Origin: Lepas anatifera
Lineage: Eukaryota > Arthropoda > Thecostraca > Lepadidae
NCBI GenBank assembly: GCA_034440635.1
Contig: JAOTON010001058.1
Location: 185,222 to 249,221 of the forward strand
Reading direction: 5' to 3'
Length of the DNA stretch: 64,000 bases
Below, piece after piece: positions 1-10,851 of the stretch. Position 1 is the first letter of the stretch, and every line of letters begins with the position of its first letter. The notes beneath the pieces are model-generated. The model was given only the letters and a program-made list of their open reading frames with translations. It made no database searches and had not been told where the DNA came from. Made by a program: the position numbers and the translations under genes.

Positions 1-135
1 GACGGGCGTCTGAGCTACCTTCGCTTTGACGGCGGCGGGTACCTCCCCTAAGATCTAATGAACCGTGCTAGATAGCGAAATACGGTAAACCGTGTTGAAT
101 AGCCCGTTTAACTTTCTTTAGAAAAATCTGACTTC
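1..135 (+). mobile_element. Truncated end of TTAA-flanked (piggyBac-like) element
   Basis: The first ~130 bases match the right end of the complete element at 6,009-6,855 read on the minus strand: GACGGG.GTCTGAG., a second GACGG..GGGCGGGTAC block, CCTAAGATCT, then TAGCGAAA-ACGGTAAAC-GTGTTG. The TTAACACGCGCATT terminus would lie just outside the window. Beyond about position 135 the similarity fades, so the copy looks 3' truncated or strongly diverged. Family assignment is by comparison inside this window only. Confidence 0.6.
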
Positions 136-321
136 TTTGTCAGTATTGAAGTTGGGTTAAAGATGACTCTTATCCGGCGAGTGTTTTATACAATATAAAA
201 AAACTTGGCAGATAATGGTCATTTTAACACCTTTTTCAAAACTTGTTGTTATAATGCTGCTGCCAGCATTGCTACGCTTTCTTACTATTTTCTGTCAGGT
301 CATATTTAAGGTCACTAGGGT

Positions 322-707
322 CAGTGGCGGATCTAGCCGGTAGGTTTGGGGGAAGCCAATGTGGATAAGAAAAAAATGTCACGTGGTGAGAGTGTGCAGC
401 AATTTAACTAGACGTAAAATTTTGACGGTAAGCCCAAGAGCCGATTATTAAAAAAACGTCACGGAATGAAACATGTGGCCAGCAGAAGTTTTTTTGCTTT
501 CCAAGGCCCAATGATTACACTGAAGTTGACTGGTTTTGTTCGAAGTTGAGTGTTGAAGCAGAAAAGCATTGCTTATAAACTAAAAATAAGTCTGGCCAAA
601 AAGAAGGTCAATAGCTTTGAGGGGTCAAAAACATAGCTTTGCCCAGACCTTTCCCGTTTGGGGGTCAAATGCCTTTTTGCGCCCCCTCCAACCTCAATCT
701 GCCACTG
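322..707. mobile_element. hAT-type MITE with 8-bp imperfect target duplication
   Basis: The ends form an inverted repeat: CAGTGGCGGATCTAGCC at the left and, read inward from the right, CAGTGGCAGATTGAGG, each followed by a run of G (GGGGG). Length is 386 bp and there is no coding frame. The 8 bases on each side, ACTAGGGT and ACTAGAAG, look like a decayed 8-bp duplication, as hAT transposases make. Short length plus TIRs and no ORF is typical of a MITE. Confidence 0.6.
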
Positions 708-834
708 ACTAGAAGTCAAGGCATGCCACCACAGGGGTAACATTTATATGAAGATTTTAAGTCAATCCATCTGAATTAGTAAAGATAGTGTATAACAATC
801 TAGACTATTGAAATCCTCACAGCAAGCAAAATCG

Positions 835-837
<3 letters not shown>

Positions 838-906
<69 letters not shown>
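838..906. repeat. (AT)n microsatellite
   Basis: An uninterrupted AT/TA dinucleotide tract of about 69 bp, followed by a short GGTATATATGGG transition. Frames reading YIYIYI or IYIYIY across it are artefacts of the repeat. Confidence 0.97.
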
Positions 907-908
<2 letters not shown>

Positions 909-1027
909 TATATATGGGCCATTCCATGCCAACTCAACCAATGGTGTGCACGGCACCCCCTCAGATCTCTATAAAATGAGGTGTATAGGGGTCTTTCATA
1001 GCCTAGAATCCGAATCCGTGGTGGACC

Positions 1028-1219
1028 TCGCACTCTTACAGACTGTTACAGACCGTTACACTCTTACAGACCTCGCACCGTGACAGACCTCGCACTCTTA
1101 ATTTCGTAGCAACAGTGACGTCAAATTGTGCATTTCGAATTCAAAGCCTTGTATCCCAAACCGTTACTAAGATATCTAAAATCATTCAACAGTTTTAGAA
1201 AGAGAGAGAGAGAGAGAGA
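1028..1219. repeat. Short direct repeats and (AG)n tract
   Basis: From 1,028 to 1,101 the words CGCACTCTTACAGAC and ACAGACCTCGCAC recur as a small imperfect tandem cluster. At 1,201-1,219 there is a pure AG dinucleotide run of 19 bp. Nothing coding is seen between them. Confidence 0.7.
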
Positions 1220-1541
1220 ATTTGTATTTCGTGAATATACACGTAAACCAGATAACATAACGAGCGATTGGTGCAAATGCCTGGACGGCATATAACGAGG
1301 CACCTTTCGCAACAAAATACAACTCAGGTAAAGCTTCATGACAAGAGCCACCCGCATCAATACACCCCGCCCACCCGGCCACCAAGCTACAGAATTAGTC
1401 ATCGGCAATGCCGCAAGCCGCCCGCAGTCCCCAGACGACGCTCAGGTATACTATTGTTTTTGGAAACGCTTTGAATCATAAATAAATTGCTGGAACGCCA
1501 AGGCAACACGTCGGCTCACTCCGTCACTGATTTCTTGTCCG

Positions 1542-2322
1542 TTAAGAAGTATCCTTACTTGCTTTTCTATTGGCAGCTGGGAGAAATTCGTTTGGAGAAG
1601 TCCTGAGATGGTGCGGTTTAATTTGTTTCGGCTCTCCATATGCAGGTTGCACTGGGTGATATAATGTTTTACAGTTTCCAAAGCGTTGCCTCAAGGGCAA
1701 TCGGGATGATCTGATTTTTGGATGGCAAATGCGTGTGCATTTAAATCGGAGACGCCTAGTCTTAGTTTTGTATACAATATGTTTCCAGTCTTGGAGCCGC
1801 ACGAAAAGTAATACTGGCACTGGTTGAGCTTTTAGATGTTTCCCTAGCTCTTTTTTTAATTTGCGGACTGTGGGAATGGCGCGTATCGTCTCTGGTAGCT
1901 TGTTCCAAAGTCTGGTGGTTGGTGGGACAAATGATCTTTGAAACAAAGAGGTACGGTTTGGGGGAAGGGAGAAGGTCAGGGCATTGCCCAGTCTTCGGTC
2001 TGTGTCTTGCTGTCGGGTTTGCGGAATCGTGTTTACGATAAATTCTGGGAGTCTACCGTTGTTGTTGACAAGTCGGTGATATAGATTTAGACTGTGGATT
2101 TCGCGTCTAGCTGCTAATGTGTGCCATCCGAGATCTGGAGCGCAATTTTTCCGATGATGTTCTGAATGGTGTACCAGTGATAAGTCTCGCCGCTCTATTT
2201 TGTAGGATTACAAGTCGGTTTGCATCATAAAAGGTCAGTTGAGGTCCATAGACGATGTCACAACAGTCAAAAGTTGGTAGTACATATATAGTGTAGAGTT
2301 GTGTTAGAATGTCTCGTGGCAA
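1542..2322 (-). pseudogene. LINE C-terminal region
   Basis: Segment 2,322-2,107 has YTIYVLPTFDCCDIVYG and LQNRAARLITG, typical of the thumb and post-RT region of CR1/Jockey LINEs. Segment 1,946-1,542 has the family end motif SFVPPTTRLWNKLPETI. They are in different frames, so at least one frameshift separates them. The function of this part is poorly defined even in intact elements, though it is thought to help bind RNA. It belongs with the RT and endonuclease segments immediately upstream on the same strand. Confidence 0.85.
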
Positions 2323-2543
2323 GAACTGAGCACCAGGGTATAGAGGACTGAGAGACCGGCTTACTTTTAGAGGGATTTCTTTGGCATGGTCATGGTATCT
2401 GAGATCAGTGGATATAGTTACGCCGAGATGCTTGTGAGTGTCAGAGTGTGTTATAGCGTGACCCCCAAAAGTGAGATAGAGTTTTTGAGGGGAATGTCTG
2501 GTTGAAAATGTCTGTTGGACTGTTTTTGAGGCATTAAAAGTAA

Positions 2544-3526
2544 TTATCCATTTTTGGCGTAGCGTTCAATCGTATACAGGTCATTTTGCAAGGAGGCCTG
2601 CGCTAAAGACGTGTCGTGCGGGTTGAATTTGGCATAGATTGAAGTGTCGTCTGCAAAAAATAAGATTTTGTTCGTGGTTCTGCCTGCTAGGTCGTTAAGA
2701 TACATTAAAGCTAGTAAAGGGCCTAAAACTGAACCTTGAGGGCATCCCGCGTTGATAGACAAGGAAGATGAATGTGAGTTACCTATTCGAACTCGTTGTG
2801 TTCTGTCCTTTAGGTAAGATTCTAACCAAAACAGTAATTTTCCAGTAATTCCAAATTCGAATTGGCATTTCAAGAGCAGACCCCTGTGCCATATTGTATT
2901 GAAGAATTTCGCAATGTCCAAATAAACGGCGGTGAAGTCGTCGCCATCGTCGAGAGTCTTGTAAAGTTTGTGGGTTAAATAAGTCAACTGAATTTCCGTG
3001 CTATGTCCAGGTCGGTAGCCACTTTGCTTGCGGGAAAGTAGGGAGTTGCTTGTGACGTGGTCGTAAATTATTCTGAAAATAATTTTTCCAAATATTTTTG
3101 ATAAGATGGGAAGAAGGCTAATTGGTCTGTAGTTTTGTGGATCAGATGGGGATCCTTTTTCTTGAAAATTGGTTGTATGGTCGCCTGCTTCCACATAGAA
3201 GGGTTAACACCTAACTGCAGAGATTTATTGAAAAGGGCTGTGAGCGGCTCATAAATAAGCATTGCAGCCATCTTAATAATACGTGACGGAAGCTGATCCG
3301 GGCCACAAGATTTTTAAAGGTCGAGCGCATTGATTAATTTGAGAACTTTGCGTTCTGAAACAGTTACAGCACTAAGTAATGGCAGCTCTCTACTTCGAAT
3401 TGTTTCAGGGTTGAAACCATCATCAATATCCAGTGCTGACAAAGACGCAAAATACTCGTTCAAAAGGTTCGCCTTGGCCCCATCTTCAACCGTGATATTA
3501 CCGGTTGTGTCTACCAGTGGCGGCAC
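2544..3526 (-). pseudogene. LINE linker and reverse transcriptase domain, frameshifted
   Basis: The linker (3,526-3,314) ends in a TAA just before KSCGPDQLPSRIIK, the usual S-x-GPDG-I-P motif at the RT entry. RT motifs follow in a second frame: NYRPISLLPILSKIFGKII, GYRPGHSTEIQLTYL, VYLDIAKFFNTIWH (motif A, normally D-x-SKAFDxV-H), [20 protein letters not shown] (motif B), then ILFFADDTSIYAKF (motif C, FADD). These residues bind template and metal. The frame changes near 3,190 and the ORF stops at 2,544 soon after the FADD box. The GYRPGHST and LTHKLYK segments resemble CR1-like elements of many invertebrates; clade assignment would need a phylogeny. Confidence 0.9.
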
Positions 3527-3956
3527 GCTAGATTCTGAATGACGACCTATAATTGATTTTAGGGTTTTGTGGTATTTATATGGATTGTTTTTGAAGTGTA
3601 AAAGCGCATTGATTTTCGTCTACAGGTACCAGGTCTTGACCTGTTTGTTTAACTTTGTCACATAATTCCTCTGAGATCTCCACTTTTGCCAGTTATGGTC
3701 ATAATTTTGCTTTTATGCTAGCTTGAAAAGTCGATCGCGTTTCCGGATATTTCGCAAGATTTCTGACGTAAACCAGGGTTTGTTTTGTTGCGATAATCGT
3801 ATCACCTTGGTCGGGATGGCATTCGTGGCTGCGCGCAAGATAGCATCAGTGAAATCGCGGGTAGCTTCGTCTATACTTTTTGACAAAATGTAATTCCAGT
3901 TTACGGCCTGGAGACTTCGGATGAAACCATATAGGTATGTTTAATTTTTCATAATC

Positions 3957-4679
3957 TCAAACCACTTTATCTTGTGTGGAAGTGCTAGTTGATACGATAT
4001 CAAGAGATGCATAAATGGGAAGATGATCGATTTGGTAAAAAGGCGATAAAGTCCCACTATCACGTATCAACGATGAGTCGGAAATGAAAAATAAGTCTCT
4101 GAGGTTGTGTGTTTGACCTTCTGTGATCAGTTGTTTTAAGTCTAATGTATCCATGCTATCCTTTAGTCTGGTGTCAAAACTTGTTACACCACTGCTAGTC
4201 TGATGAGCACCAGTTTCTAGATATATGTTGCCAACGTTCATATCGCCTAAAACAAAAATTTCAGTGGGAGAGTAGGCTGCAGCCAGGGTTATGCTCTCGC
4301 TAAATTTATCAATGAAATCTTGTTGTCTAGGCACCGGCAAATTCGGGGGCAAGTATACGCAACCAATGCTGAGGGTTATTTCTCGTATTTTCAAGATGGC
4401 CCAAATCCACTCTTCCCCTGCAAGTTCAAGTTGAGGGATTCTTTTAATCGAAAGCGTGCTACGTGCATATAGTGTGACTCCCCCTCCGTGACGGTTACGT
4501 CATCGGAGCAAGGGTGGATGGAATTCGTGTAAATGGTATCTACTCCGGTGCACAGTTGCATCCAGTTTGGTCTCAGAGAGAGCTACAACGTCGATATGAT
4601 TCGCGGTGAAAAATTTATTAAGTTCTTCAAGTCTAAGGGGGGCAGTGATACTATTTATGTTTACATGCGCTATGGTCAT
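3957..4679 (-). pseudogene. LINE endonuclease domain (AP-endonuclease-like), one in-frame stop
   Basis: The frame opens at an ATG at 4,679-4,677 with the classic LINE start MTIAHVNINSIT, then DVVALSETKLD (the catalytic E), GGGVTLYAR, IFVLGDMNVG (the GDxN motif) and near its end QIDHLPIYASL, the counterpart of the SDHxPI catalytic motif. In the family this domain nicks target DNA to prime reverse transcription. The 241-residue frame is continuous except for TGA at 4,502-4,500 (codon 60), and the motif usually written SDH reads QIDH. It is followed by a stop at 3,957, then the linker in another frame. The enzyme is presumably inactive. Confidence 0.88.
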
Positions 4680-5200
4680 GTTATCAACTGGGCCTGGGTG
4701 GTTCAGTGCCTTGCAGCAAGAGGATTATTTTAATAAGTTCTAAGCTATGATAGCCATTTTGTTTATGCCACCATGAGTTAGTTGGTTCTGTCTGCAGACC
4801 ATTATTCTGAGAAACGTGGAACACCACTGAGCAGATCAGTGACGGAGAGAGCCGGAGAGAGCGTCGCCTGGTAGCAAACGATTGTAGAGGGCCCCACGAG
4901 GCGGCCGCGTAGTCCAGCTTTCGGTGAACCATACTGCGCCGGTAGGCGGCGCACAGTGGGCCGGCGGGCGCTTAAAATTGATTACCGTCGAACTATTGAG
5001 GCTACATCAGCGATATTTTAGGTTTTAAATGCCCCCGAGTAGTTTTCGAGGCTGTTATTGCTGTATCTGCAGCCTATGTCCAGCTATTGGCATAATATTA
5101 CTAGGAAAATATACATAGTAATATACCCCTCCGGATAACAATTTCCTTTGCCTTCGGGATGTCGTATGGAGGACATATGTCGGCATTCTGACATTCTGAC
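4680..5200. other. No gene seen
   Basis: Mixed sequence upstream of the LINE start. I find no ORF1-like zinc-knuckle or coiled-coil frame and no clear repeat apart from a small duplication of CATTCTGA just before 5,201. Confidence 0.5.
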
Positions 5201-5474
5201 CAGGGGGTGTAGCCAAGGGGGGGCAGGGACAGTCACCCCCCCCTGAGGGCCCCCTGAGGACACGGGTCGCGCGAAGCGCGGCTCGCCCGCACTATGCTCT
5301 GTGGTCAAATAGGAAATTTCATACCAGACAGGGCCCTCTTAAGCCCTCTTCAGCACTCTATTCTGTAACAAGCAGAACCCTTTTTACTCATCAGGGCCCT
5401 TTTGGCGCTGTCGCTGGGGTCTTTTTCGGGGCGCCGCCCTCCCCCCCCTGAGCGAAATCCTGGCTACGCCCCTG
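5201..5474. mobile_element. hAT-type MITE (CAGGGGCGTAGCC family) with 8-bp TSD
   Basis: The left end reads CAGGGGGTGTAGCCAAGG and the right end, read inward, CAGGGGCGTAGCCAGGATT followed by TCGCTCAGGGGGGG. The flanking octamers are ATTCTGAC (5,193-5,200) and ATTCTGAT (5,475-5,482), a 7/8 match expected of a hAT target duplication. The 274-bp body is GC-rich and carries a short palindrome (GTCGCGCGAAGCGCGGC) but no ORF. Related single ends occur near 12,753, 29,520, 46,707 and 59,374. Confidence 0.75.
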
Positions 5475-6008
5475 ATTCTGATTCTTTGCCGACTCTCTGG
5501 TAAACTGCCAGGTTTGCTTCGTTTGCTGCCCTTTAATGAACGCAGCAAGTGCTTCTTCGTCTGTGTATCGTATTGGGGTATTTGCTGGTTTTCTTAGCAT
5601 TTTTCTTACCTAAGTAGGTCTTGTGGGAGTCACGGTCACGTCTTTGAGAAAACCAGAAAGGCCCTGGCGCTTTGGAGCGTGTGACATTCAAAAGCTCTGC
5701 AGAGGAGTAACCAGCCATGAGAGCGGAGGTTCGACGACGTTTGGAGCTACCAGAAAGTGTTCCACATAAACCCGCAGGCCGACACGGACCCGGCTTGTAG
5801 ATGGCTTGTCAAGGTCAACAGGCTCCAATACCCTTGGTGAATCTGCTGCGATGGAACACTCATTCAGCGACTTTTTCTCTTTCTCCAAGGAGCGGTTTAG
5901 AGTCCTGTGACTTGCTTGCCATTTCCGCTTCAGCCTTGCAATAAAAATTGTAATTTCCGACCGCACGTGTCTCTTTTATGCTCACTGAATCCGCCCTGTA
6001 ATGTGTCC
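5475..6008. other. No recognisable gene
   Basis: Open frames on both strands here are short and share no motif with known families. The sequence between the two transposons looks unique within the window. Confidence 0.5.
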
Positions 6009-6145
6009 TTAACACGCGCATTGACGGGGGCGGGTACCCGCCCCCTCGGGTTTTTCGGAGATAGCAGAAAAACGGCGGCGCGAAGCGCCGCCGTACTTGG
6101 TATACCTTTTCCCTCATCATTTCTACAACTTCTGTGAAAATTTTT

Positions 6146-6198
6146 AGGTTAGGTCATCTCAGGTCAGGTCACCATTACAGGTCAAGTGACCTGACCTC
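6146..6198. promoter_or_regulatory. Cluster of AGGTCA half-sites in copy A
   Basis: Within about 50 bp the hexamer AGGTCA (or GGGTCA-like) occurs about four times directly and TGACCT twice in reverse, including AGGTCA-AG-TGACCT. This hexamer is the consensus half-site of nuclear hormone receptors. It may equally be a subterminal transposase-binding repeat. Sequence words are seen; any regulatory role is inference. Confidence 0.4.
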
Positions 6199-6483
6199 AA
6201 AAAAAAGTTTAAGATAGCATAAGTCGGAGCAGGGTGAACTTATCCGATTGAAACTCATATCACATAATGGCCCCACCGAGTTCTCTAAAATATGTTCCGG
6301 TATTTTTGATATCGATGACCTAAGGTCAGGTACGAGGCATGACCTCTCCATTGGAAATACATGGGAAAAATGGTTTATACGGAATAACTCAGTAACGGAT
6401 GGTGATAGAGCATTTATTTTAGCTGCATTAGACTCGCCTGGGCTTTGCGGTTCTAATGATATGCATTTTATATAATTTGACCC

Positions 6484-6506
6484 TGACCTGACCTCAGGTC
6501 AGGTCA
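6484..6506. promoter_or_regulatory. Perfect palindrome of doubled TGACCT/AGGTCA
   Basis: The 23-mer is TGACCTGACCT, one central C, then AGGTCAGGTCA: two 11-bp arms around one base. Further TGACC and AGGTCA words follow to 6,533. It is the densest nuclear-receptor-like site in the window and lies centrally in transposon copy A. Confidence 0.45.
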
Positions 6507-6855
6507 AATCCTTGATTTGACCTAGCAAGGTCAACTTATATATCATTCGATTCGGCTTGCTAAGAGGATTCATATAGTTCAAGTTGTTTTGCTCTATCTT
6601 TACTTGTTCAGATTTGATGGCCGAAAAACTGAATTTACATGTTATCCCTATGACGGGCATGTTTTGACCTCTCGTGACCTTAAATGTGACGTGACAAAAA
6701 AATGGTTCAAATGTTTTCGATGGAGAAGTGGATGGGCAGCCCAACGCCGTTTACCGTTTTTCGCTACCTACCGTGGTTCTCGAGATCTTAGGGGGCGGGT
6801 ACCCGCCCCCCGTCAATGCGAAGGTGGCTCAGACCCCCGTCAATGCGCGTGTTAA

Positions 6856-8350
6856 CATATGACACTTCGTCATCCGCTGCCACTCTGTTGATAACAATAT
6901 TGTCACGCACAAAGTTAAACACATCCCTTCGTGAGATGATTTTTCCCACTACAAAACTACAGTTCGCTAGAGCAAGGCACCTCTCCAAATGAGTCAGGGG
7001 CCTATTGTTCCTCTGTACCAGGCCACTTCTGATTCAAGGAAACGACCGTCTTATATTTCGTCTCATATCAAATTTGAGCTCTCGTGATCAGTTCTCGTGC
7101 GAAGCGAGGTAATCATCTGATGCATTTAGTGTAAAGCGAGTGGCAAACCCAGGCCAATCTGTACAGTATCTTATGCCCCGAGCGGTGTTTAGACAATACC
7201 CATATTTCCTGTGTAAAGCATTTGACCCAATGTGACCTGGAAAAGATTGCTTAACTTGCAGGTCTACGAAATAGCTCAGAATTGTGTTAACCGGGACTCG
7301 AGACGAATCCTAAAGGGAAAACTTGCCGATACTTGCCTTAAAAATGAACAATTTCTACTATTTGGCTTGTAATAATGTAATACTATGACCGCACCCGTGC
7401 ATTGCACTGAACAACAAATATGCTCATAATACGAATTCGGGCAAAATCGGGCAAAAAGTAATTATAAGGCATGAAAGTAAACACCTTCAGCTACTTTGTG
7501 GACCAAGTTTCACTGCGGCATAAGGTGATATATTTTTTAAAACTCTATTTCAAATATAGTTTGATCAAATCTATCTCCGTCAGTAACATTACTTAGTAAA
7601 TTTGCTCCCCATACCTGGCCAATACACGAAATGACGTTAAAACATGTACTAACATATTTGGAACACTCCGTTCCTAGAAACGAAAGCCATAAAACTAATT
7701 TCCAGGGGTCGAAAAAGTTGCCATTTTGCCATTCTAAATGGTGACAGCTGGAGTTCCACCGGGTGACAAAAGTCACAAGTCAATTCACAAAAGTGGCACC
7801 TCTAATTCTCATACACTGCAAAATCTGGATTGACCTGGTTGGCACGGTTCCTATTTGGTTGGCTCATTATAACCGTCTGCGCCATAAGCTTTGTTCGACT
7901 AACCATATTTAGTAAATGCGGTGAATTATTCGAACCATATTCGATCCTAGGCTCGAAAAAGTTCGGGCCCTCGCCTATCTCTCAGCATGGGCTGGTGACA
8001 CGAATGGTGATAAAGTGCCATTGTCACCATTGCCCCCAGGCTATGTCACCAGCCGTATTCACTTCTCCTTCTGTGGTCGAACACATCACTGCTATAATCA
8101 GCTGAGCGGCTCGGCCTTCACCGCACTGCGCCAGCCGCCGCATTAGGCGCGCTGTAGATATTTATTTATAAATTAGGTAGGCGCTGGAAAAATAAATAGA
8201 GCGGAAAGGCAAGGAAGAGGGAAGGAAATATCGGTTGCTATCTTTCTTCCGCATGTGGTGGCAAGGTGGTGAGAGTATAGGTGTTGATCAGTCAGGTATG
8301 TTGGTACTAAGTATGATATAGAAATACTGCTTAAACCTAATATATGTAAG
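6856..8350. other. Unique-looking DNA without recognisable gene
   Basis: No frame over 91 codons and none with a recognisable domain. GGTGACA and GTGTCACC words recur at 7,745-8,050 and again near 15,000, and the phrase CTCGAAAAAGTT appears at 7,951 with a relative at 7,708, suggesting old dispersed repeats. Confidence 0.4.
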
Positions 8351-10851
8351 TTCTGCATTGAAGGTAGACTTTGCCGCTGTGCTTACTGGTATGCCGAGTC
8401 GGGGACTCGAGTGGGCACTTGTAACTGGGTACCCAGATACCTATCTCTCTAAGCCCGTGCGTGGAAATCCTTGGGGGTCGGACCCCTCATTGGCGGAACC
8501 AGGAGCAACTTTTGGAGGAACAAAATCAATGTTTGGAGGGGGCTCCATCAAGAAATCCAGAAAATAAAGTATTTTAAAAGGGCCGGAATTTGGATCTTTT
8601 GGTAGGCAAAAGACACTATTTTGGGCTTTGTTGGGGGTAACAGCCCCATTGGCCCCCTTGGATCAACCCTCGGACCCCCTGAATTTGGGTCTCCCGCAGA
8701 CTTTATATAGGGCTTGTAGTGCTGTGCCAGTATCAACTCACAGAGACCTCCAGGCCTGCCTCATGCAGTGCGTACTTGAAGCAAAAAATATTTTTTTGTT
8801 TCATCTTTGGAGTGTGTTGGGCATCAATATCTAGATTTATTAACTGAAAAACATCCCACTTCTAGTCCGCAAAAAGTTGTGGAATGGCACAATGACAAGA
8901 GTAAGAACTTGTAGTTTGAGTTGTTTAGGAGGTAGCTTTTGGGGGTGGCTATGACTAGTAGGGATGGGGGTCAAGACCAGTGTGGGGCAGTCTGTGGGGG
9001 AAGAACAGTAGGTAAGCAGATTGTGTCAGGTTTCAACATCTTATCAGGGTGGTTGTTGGGCATAGTGAGCAGTTTTAGTACCTGCTTAGCTCATGCATAT
9101 ATGATAAATCATGTGAAGCATTGATGTTCATATATGGATTCAGACCTACCATCTTGAGAGTTTTTTTCTGTCTGTGGGGCACCACTAGCACACTGGATGG
9201 TGAGCGCCACCACGAACTCATGCAAGTGTCACAAATATAAAATCATTTAAATGTGACAATAATGATTTTTGAGGTATTTCCATGGTGAAGGTATGTATGT
9301 ACATGGAAATATTTGTGCCATGAGTGTAAAATTTCAGCAGTCTGCCAATTTTTTTCAGATTGGGGTCAGCAAAAGAAACTGCAGGGCACAAACATACTTG
9401 GGGGGCAGAACTTGTGGTGCTGGGGCAAGCAGGGATAAACCACCAGATGTATATTTTAACATGGTGGATAGGTGAAGTATGTTGGTGGTTGTGGGCATTT
9501 GGGGACAGCATATGTGATTTATTGTGGCTTTTCATTTGCAGGTAAACAGCAAATGTGTATTACTCCATATAGGAAAAGAAGGACTGAAAGCCACTGCTAT
9601 AAACTGAAAGCCACTGAATAAACTGAAGCCACTGCTTCAGTTTTTAAAAAACATTTGCCTCCCCAATGTCCCTTGGCTTGATAATGCTAGTGAATAAAAA
9701 GTGATAGAAGTCTGGTTTGAAGAAGCGTTTTGGGATATTAAGCAATGATTAGCATGATGTACTTTTCTCTAGCAATGATTCAAAATGCTTCATAAATGTG
9801 AATAAACTATTGAATGAAATGTTTAAAGCCAACATAATGGTATCTGTTGCAAGTTTTGCTGTGTTCAATGATCAACAACCTGCAAAATGTATCTTGATAT
9901 GAGTATTTATATTATTTTAAGCATCTTGAAAGAGAAAATTGATCTTGGCTGCCCAACTGTAGGGACCTAAAAATGTTTGACAAATCAAAGAGCTGCCATA
10001 ACAAGATTTTTCTAGACAATCCATGTTCTTTCTGCCTGTGTCATACACAGACAGGATTGCTTGGAACTGTAGTGCATTCATCAGATTATAAGTTAAAACA
10101 GAGTCAGTGTAACTGGCTGATAAATGACAAAAATATTTTCATTCAGCATACCCTTACAATCATGCAACAAATCCTCTTAATGTTTCTCCTGCCTTATCTG
10201 TGAAACATTGTAGGTGTTATGAGTTTTTGCTGAAGCAGCAGGTGTATAGGTTTGGAATGGGCTTACAGCATTTGGGACTGTGGGAGAGGGGATTGGGGAA
10301 GTCACTTAAACTTTATCAAATACAGGCAAATTTTTATGACAGCTTTAAGAAAGCTGTCTAGATAGAAATATGAAGGGAATATTCATGATTGGATGGAAAG
10401 TAAGCTCACCCACTTATCTGGCTCAATTGAGGTGTATTGTGCAGGATGCAAAACTGTATACATGATTTAGCATATTTTTTGCACTCTTAAACTCTTGCAC
10501 ATTTTGGGAATGGTCAGGTACAATGTTATCCCTCAATATGCTATCTCACAATCTTTCACATGTAGAACTATTATTTTAGCGAAAAATTATGTTTGGCCTG
10601 CTGTCTATTGTGCTGGTCCTCATTTGGCACTCTTTGTACGCTGAGATGTTTTGGGACTTCTTGCTCTATTTTTATGCCACTGCTATTTTAAAACTGACTT
10701 TAAAAGCTCTTAAAGTATGGATTAAGTTTTGAGAAAGAGGATACAAAAATGCTGTCAATTCAGTTACATAATCCCTTTCCTTTACGATGCCGACAACTAG
10801 ACAACATGGTTGCTTGGGGCCTGCTTTGGTTTGATACAGGTGGGGCTGGGG
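8351..10851. other. AT-rich unique-looking DNA, no gene recognised
   Basis: The 8.4-8.7 kb part has repeated GGGGGTC/GACCCC words. From 8.8 to 10.8 kb the sequence is low in CpG and has only short open frames (up to 105 codons) without motifs. It is the largest stretch of the window free of recognisable transposon sequence, so it could be intronic. Confidence 0.4.

Larger units (their letters stand above)
1450..4679 (-). mobile_element. Degenerate non-LTR retrotransposon (CR1/Jockey-type LINE), ORF2 region
   Basis: Read on the minus strand, the order is apurinic endonuclease (4,679-3,957), linker (about 3,950-3,300), reverse transcriptase (3,271-2,544), thumb region and C-terminal domain (2,322-1,542). 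This is the standard order of a LINE second ORF and covers nearly its full usual length of about 900-1,000 residues. It is interrupted by several frameshifts and at least two in-frame stops, so it is dead. No ORF1 is recognisable upstream of 4,680. A tail-like stretch (CAATTTATTTATGATTC) near 1,490 may be the 3' end. Sequence differs clearly from the LINEs at 22.7 kb and at 35-38/50-54 kb, so it is a separate family. Confidence 0.9.
6009..6855. mobile_element. TTAA-flanked non-autonomous element (piggyBac-like), copy A
   Basis: TTAA stands at 6,009-6,012 and 6,852-6,855. Inward from each, both ends read CACGCGCATTGACGGGGG, an 18-bp perfect terminal inverted repeat. The right end has a second GCATTGACGGGG block 26 bases further in and both ends then have GGGCGGGTACCCGCCC. 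The 839-bp body has no transposase. TTAA duplication is diagnostic of piggyBac-type insertion; assignment to that superfamily is inference, since the terminal bases are not the usual CCC. The body is rich in AGGTCA/TGACCT words. Further relatives: 1-135, 17,044-17,763 (inverted), 18,447 onward, 29,672 onward, 47,465-49,091, 60,640-61,000. Confidence 0.8.

Noticed and set aside
6248..6475. 75-codon plus frame inside TTAA copy A as a transposase remnant
   Set aside because: The frame is not kept in copies B, C or D, and no DDE-type motif is present.
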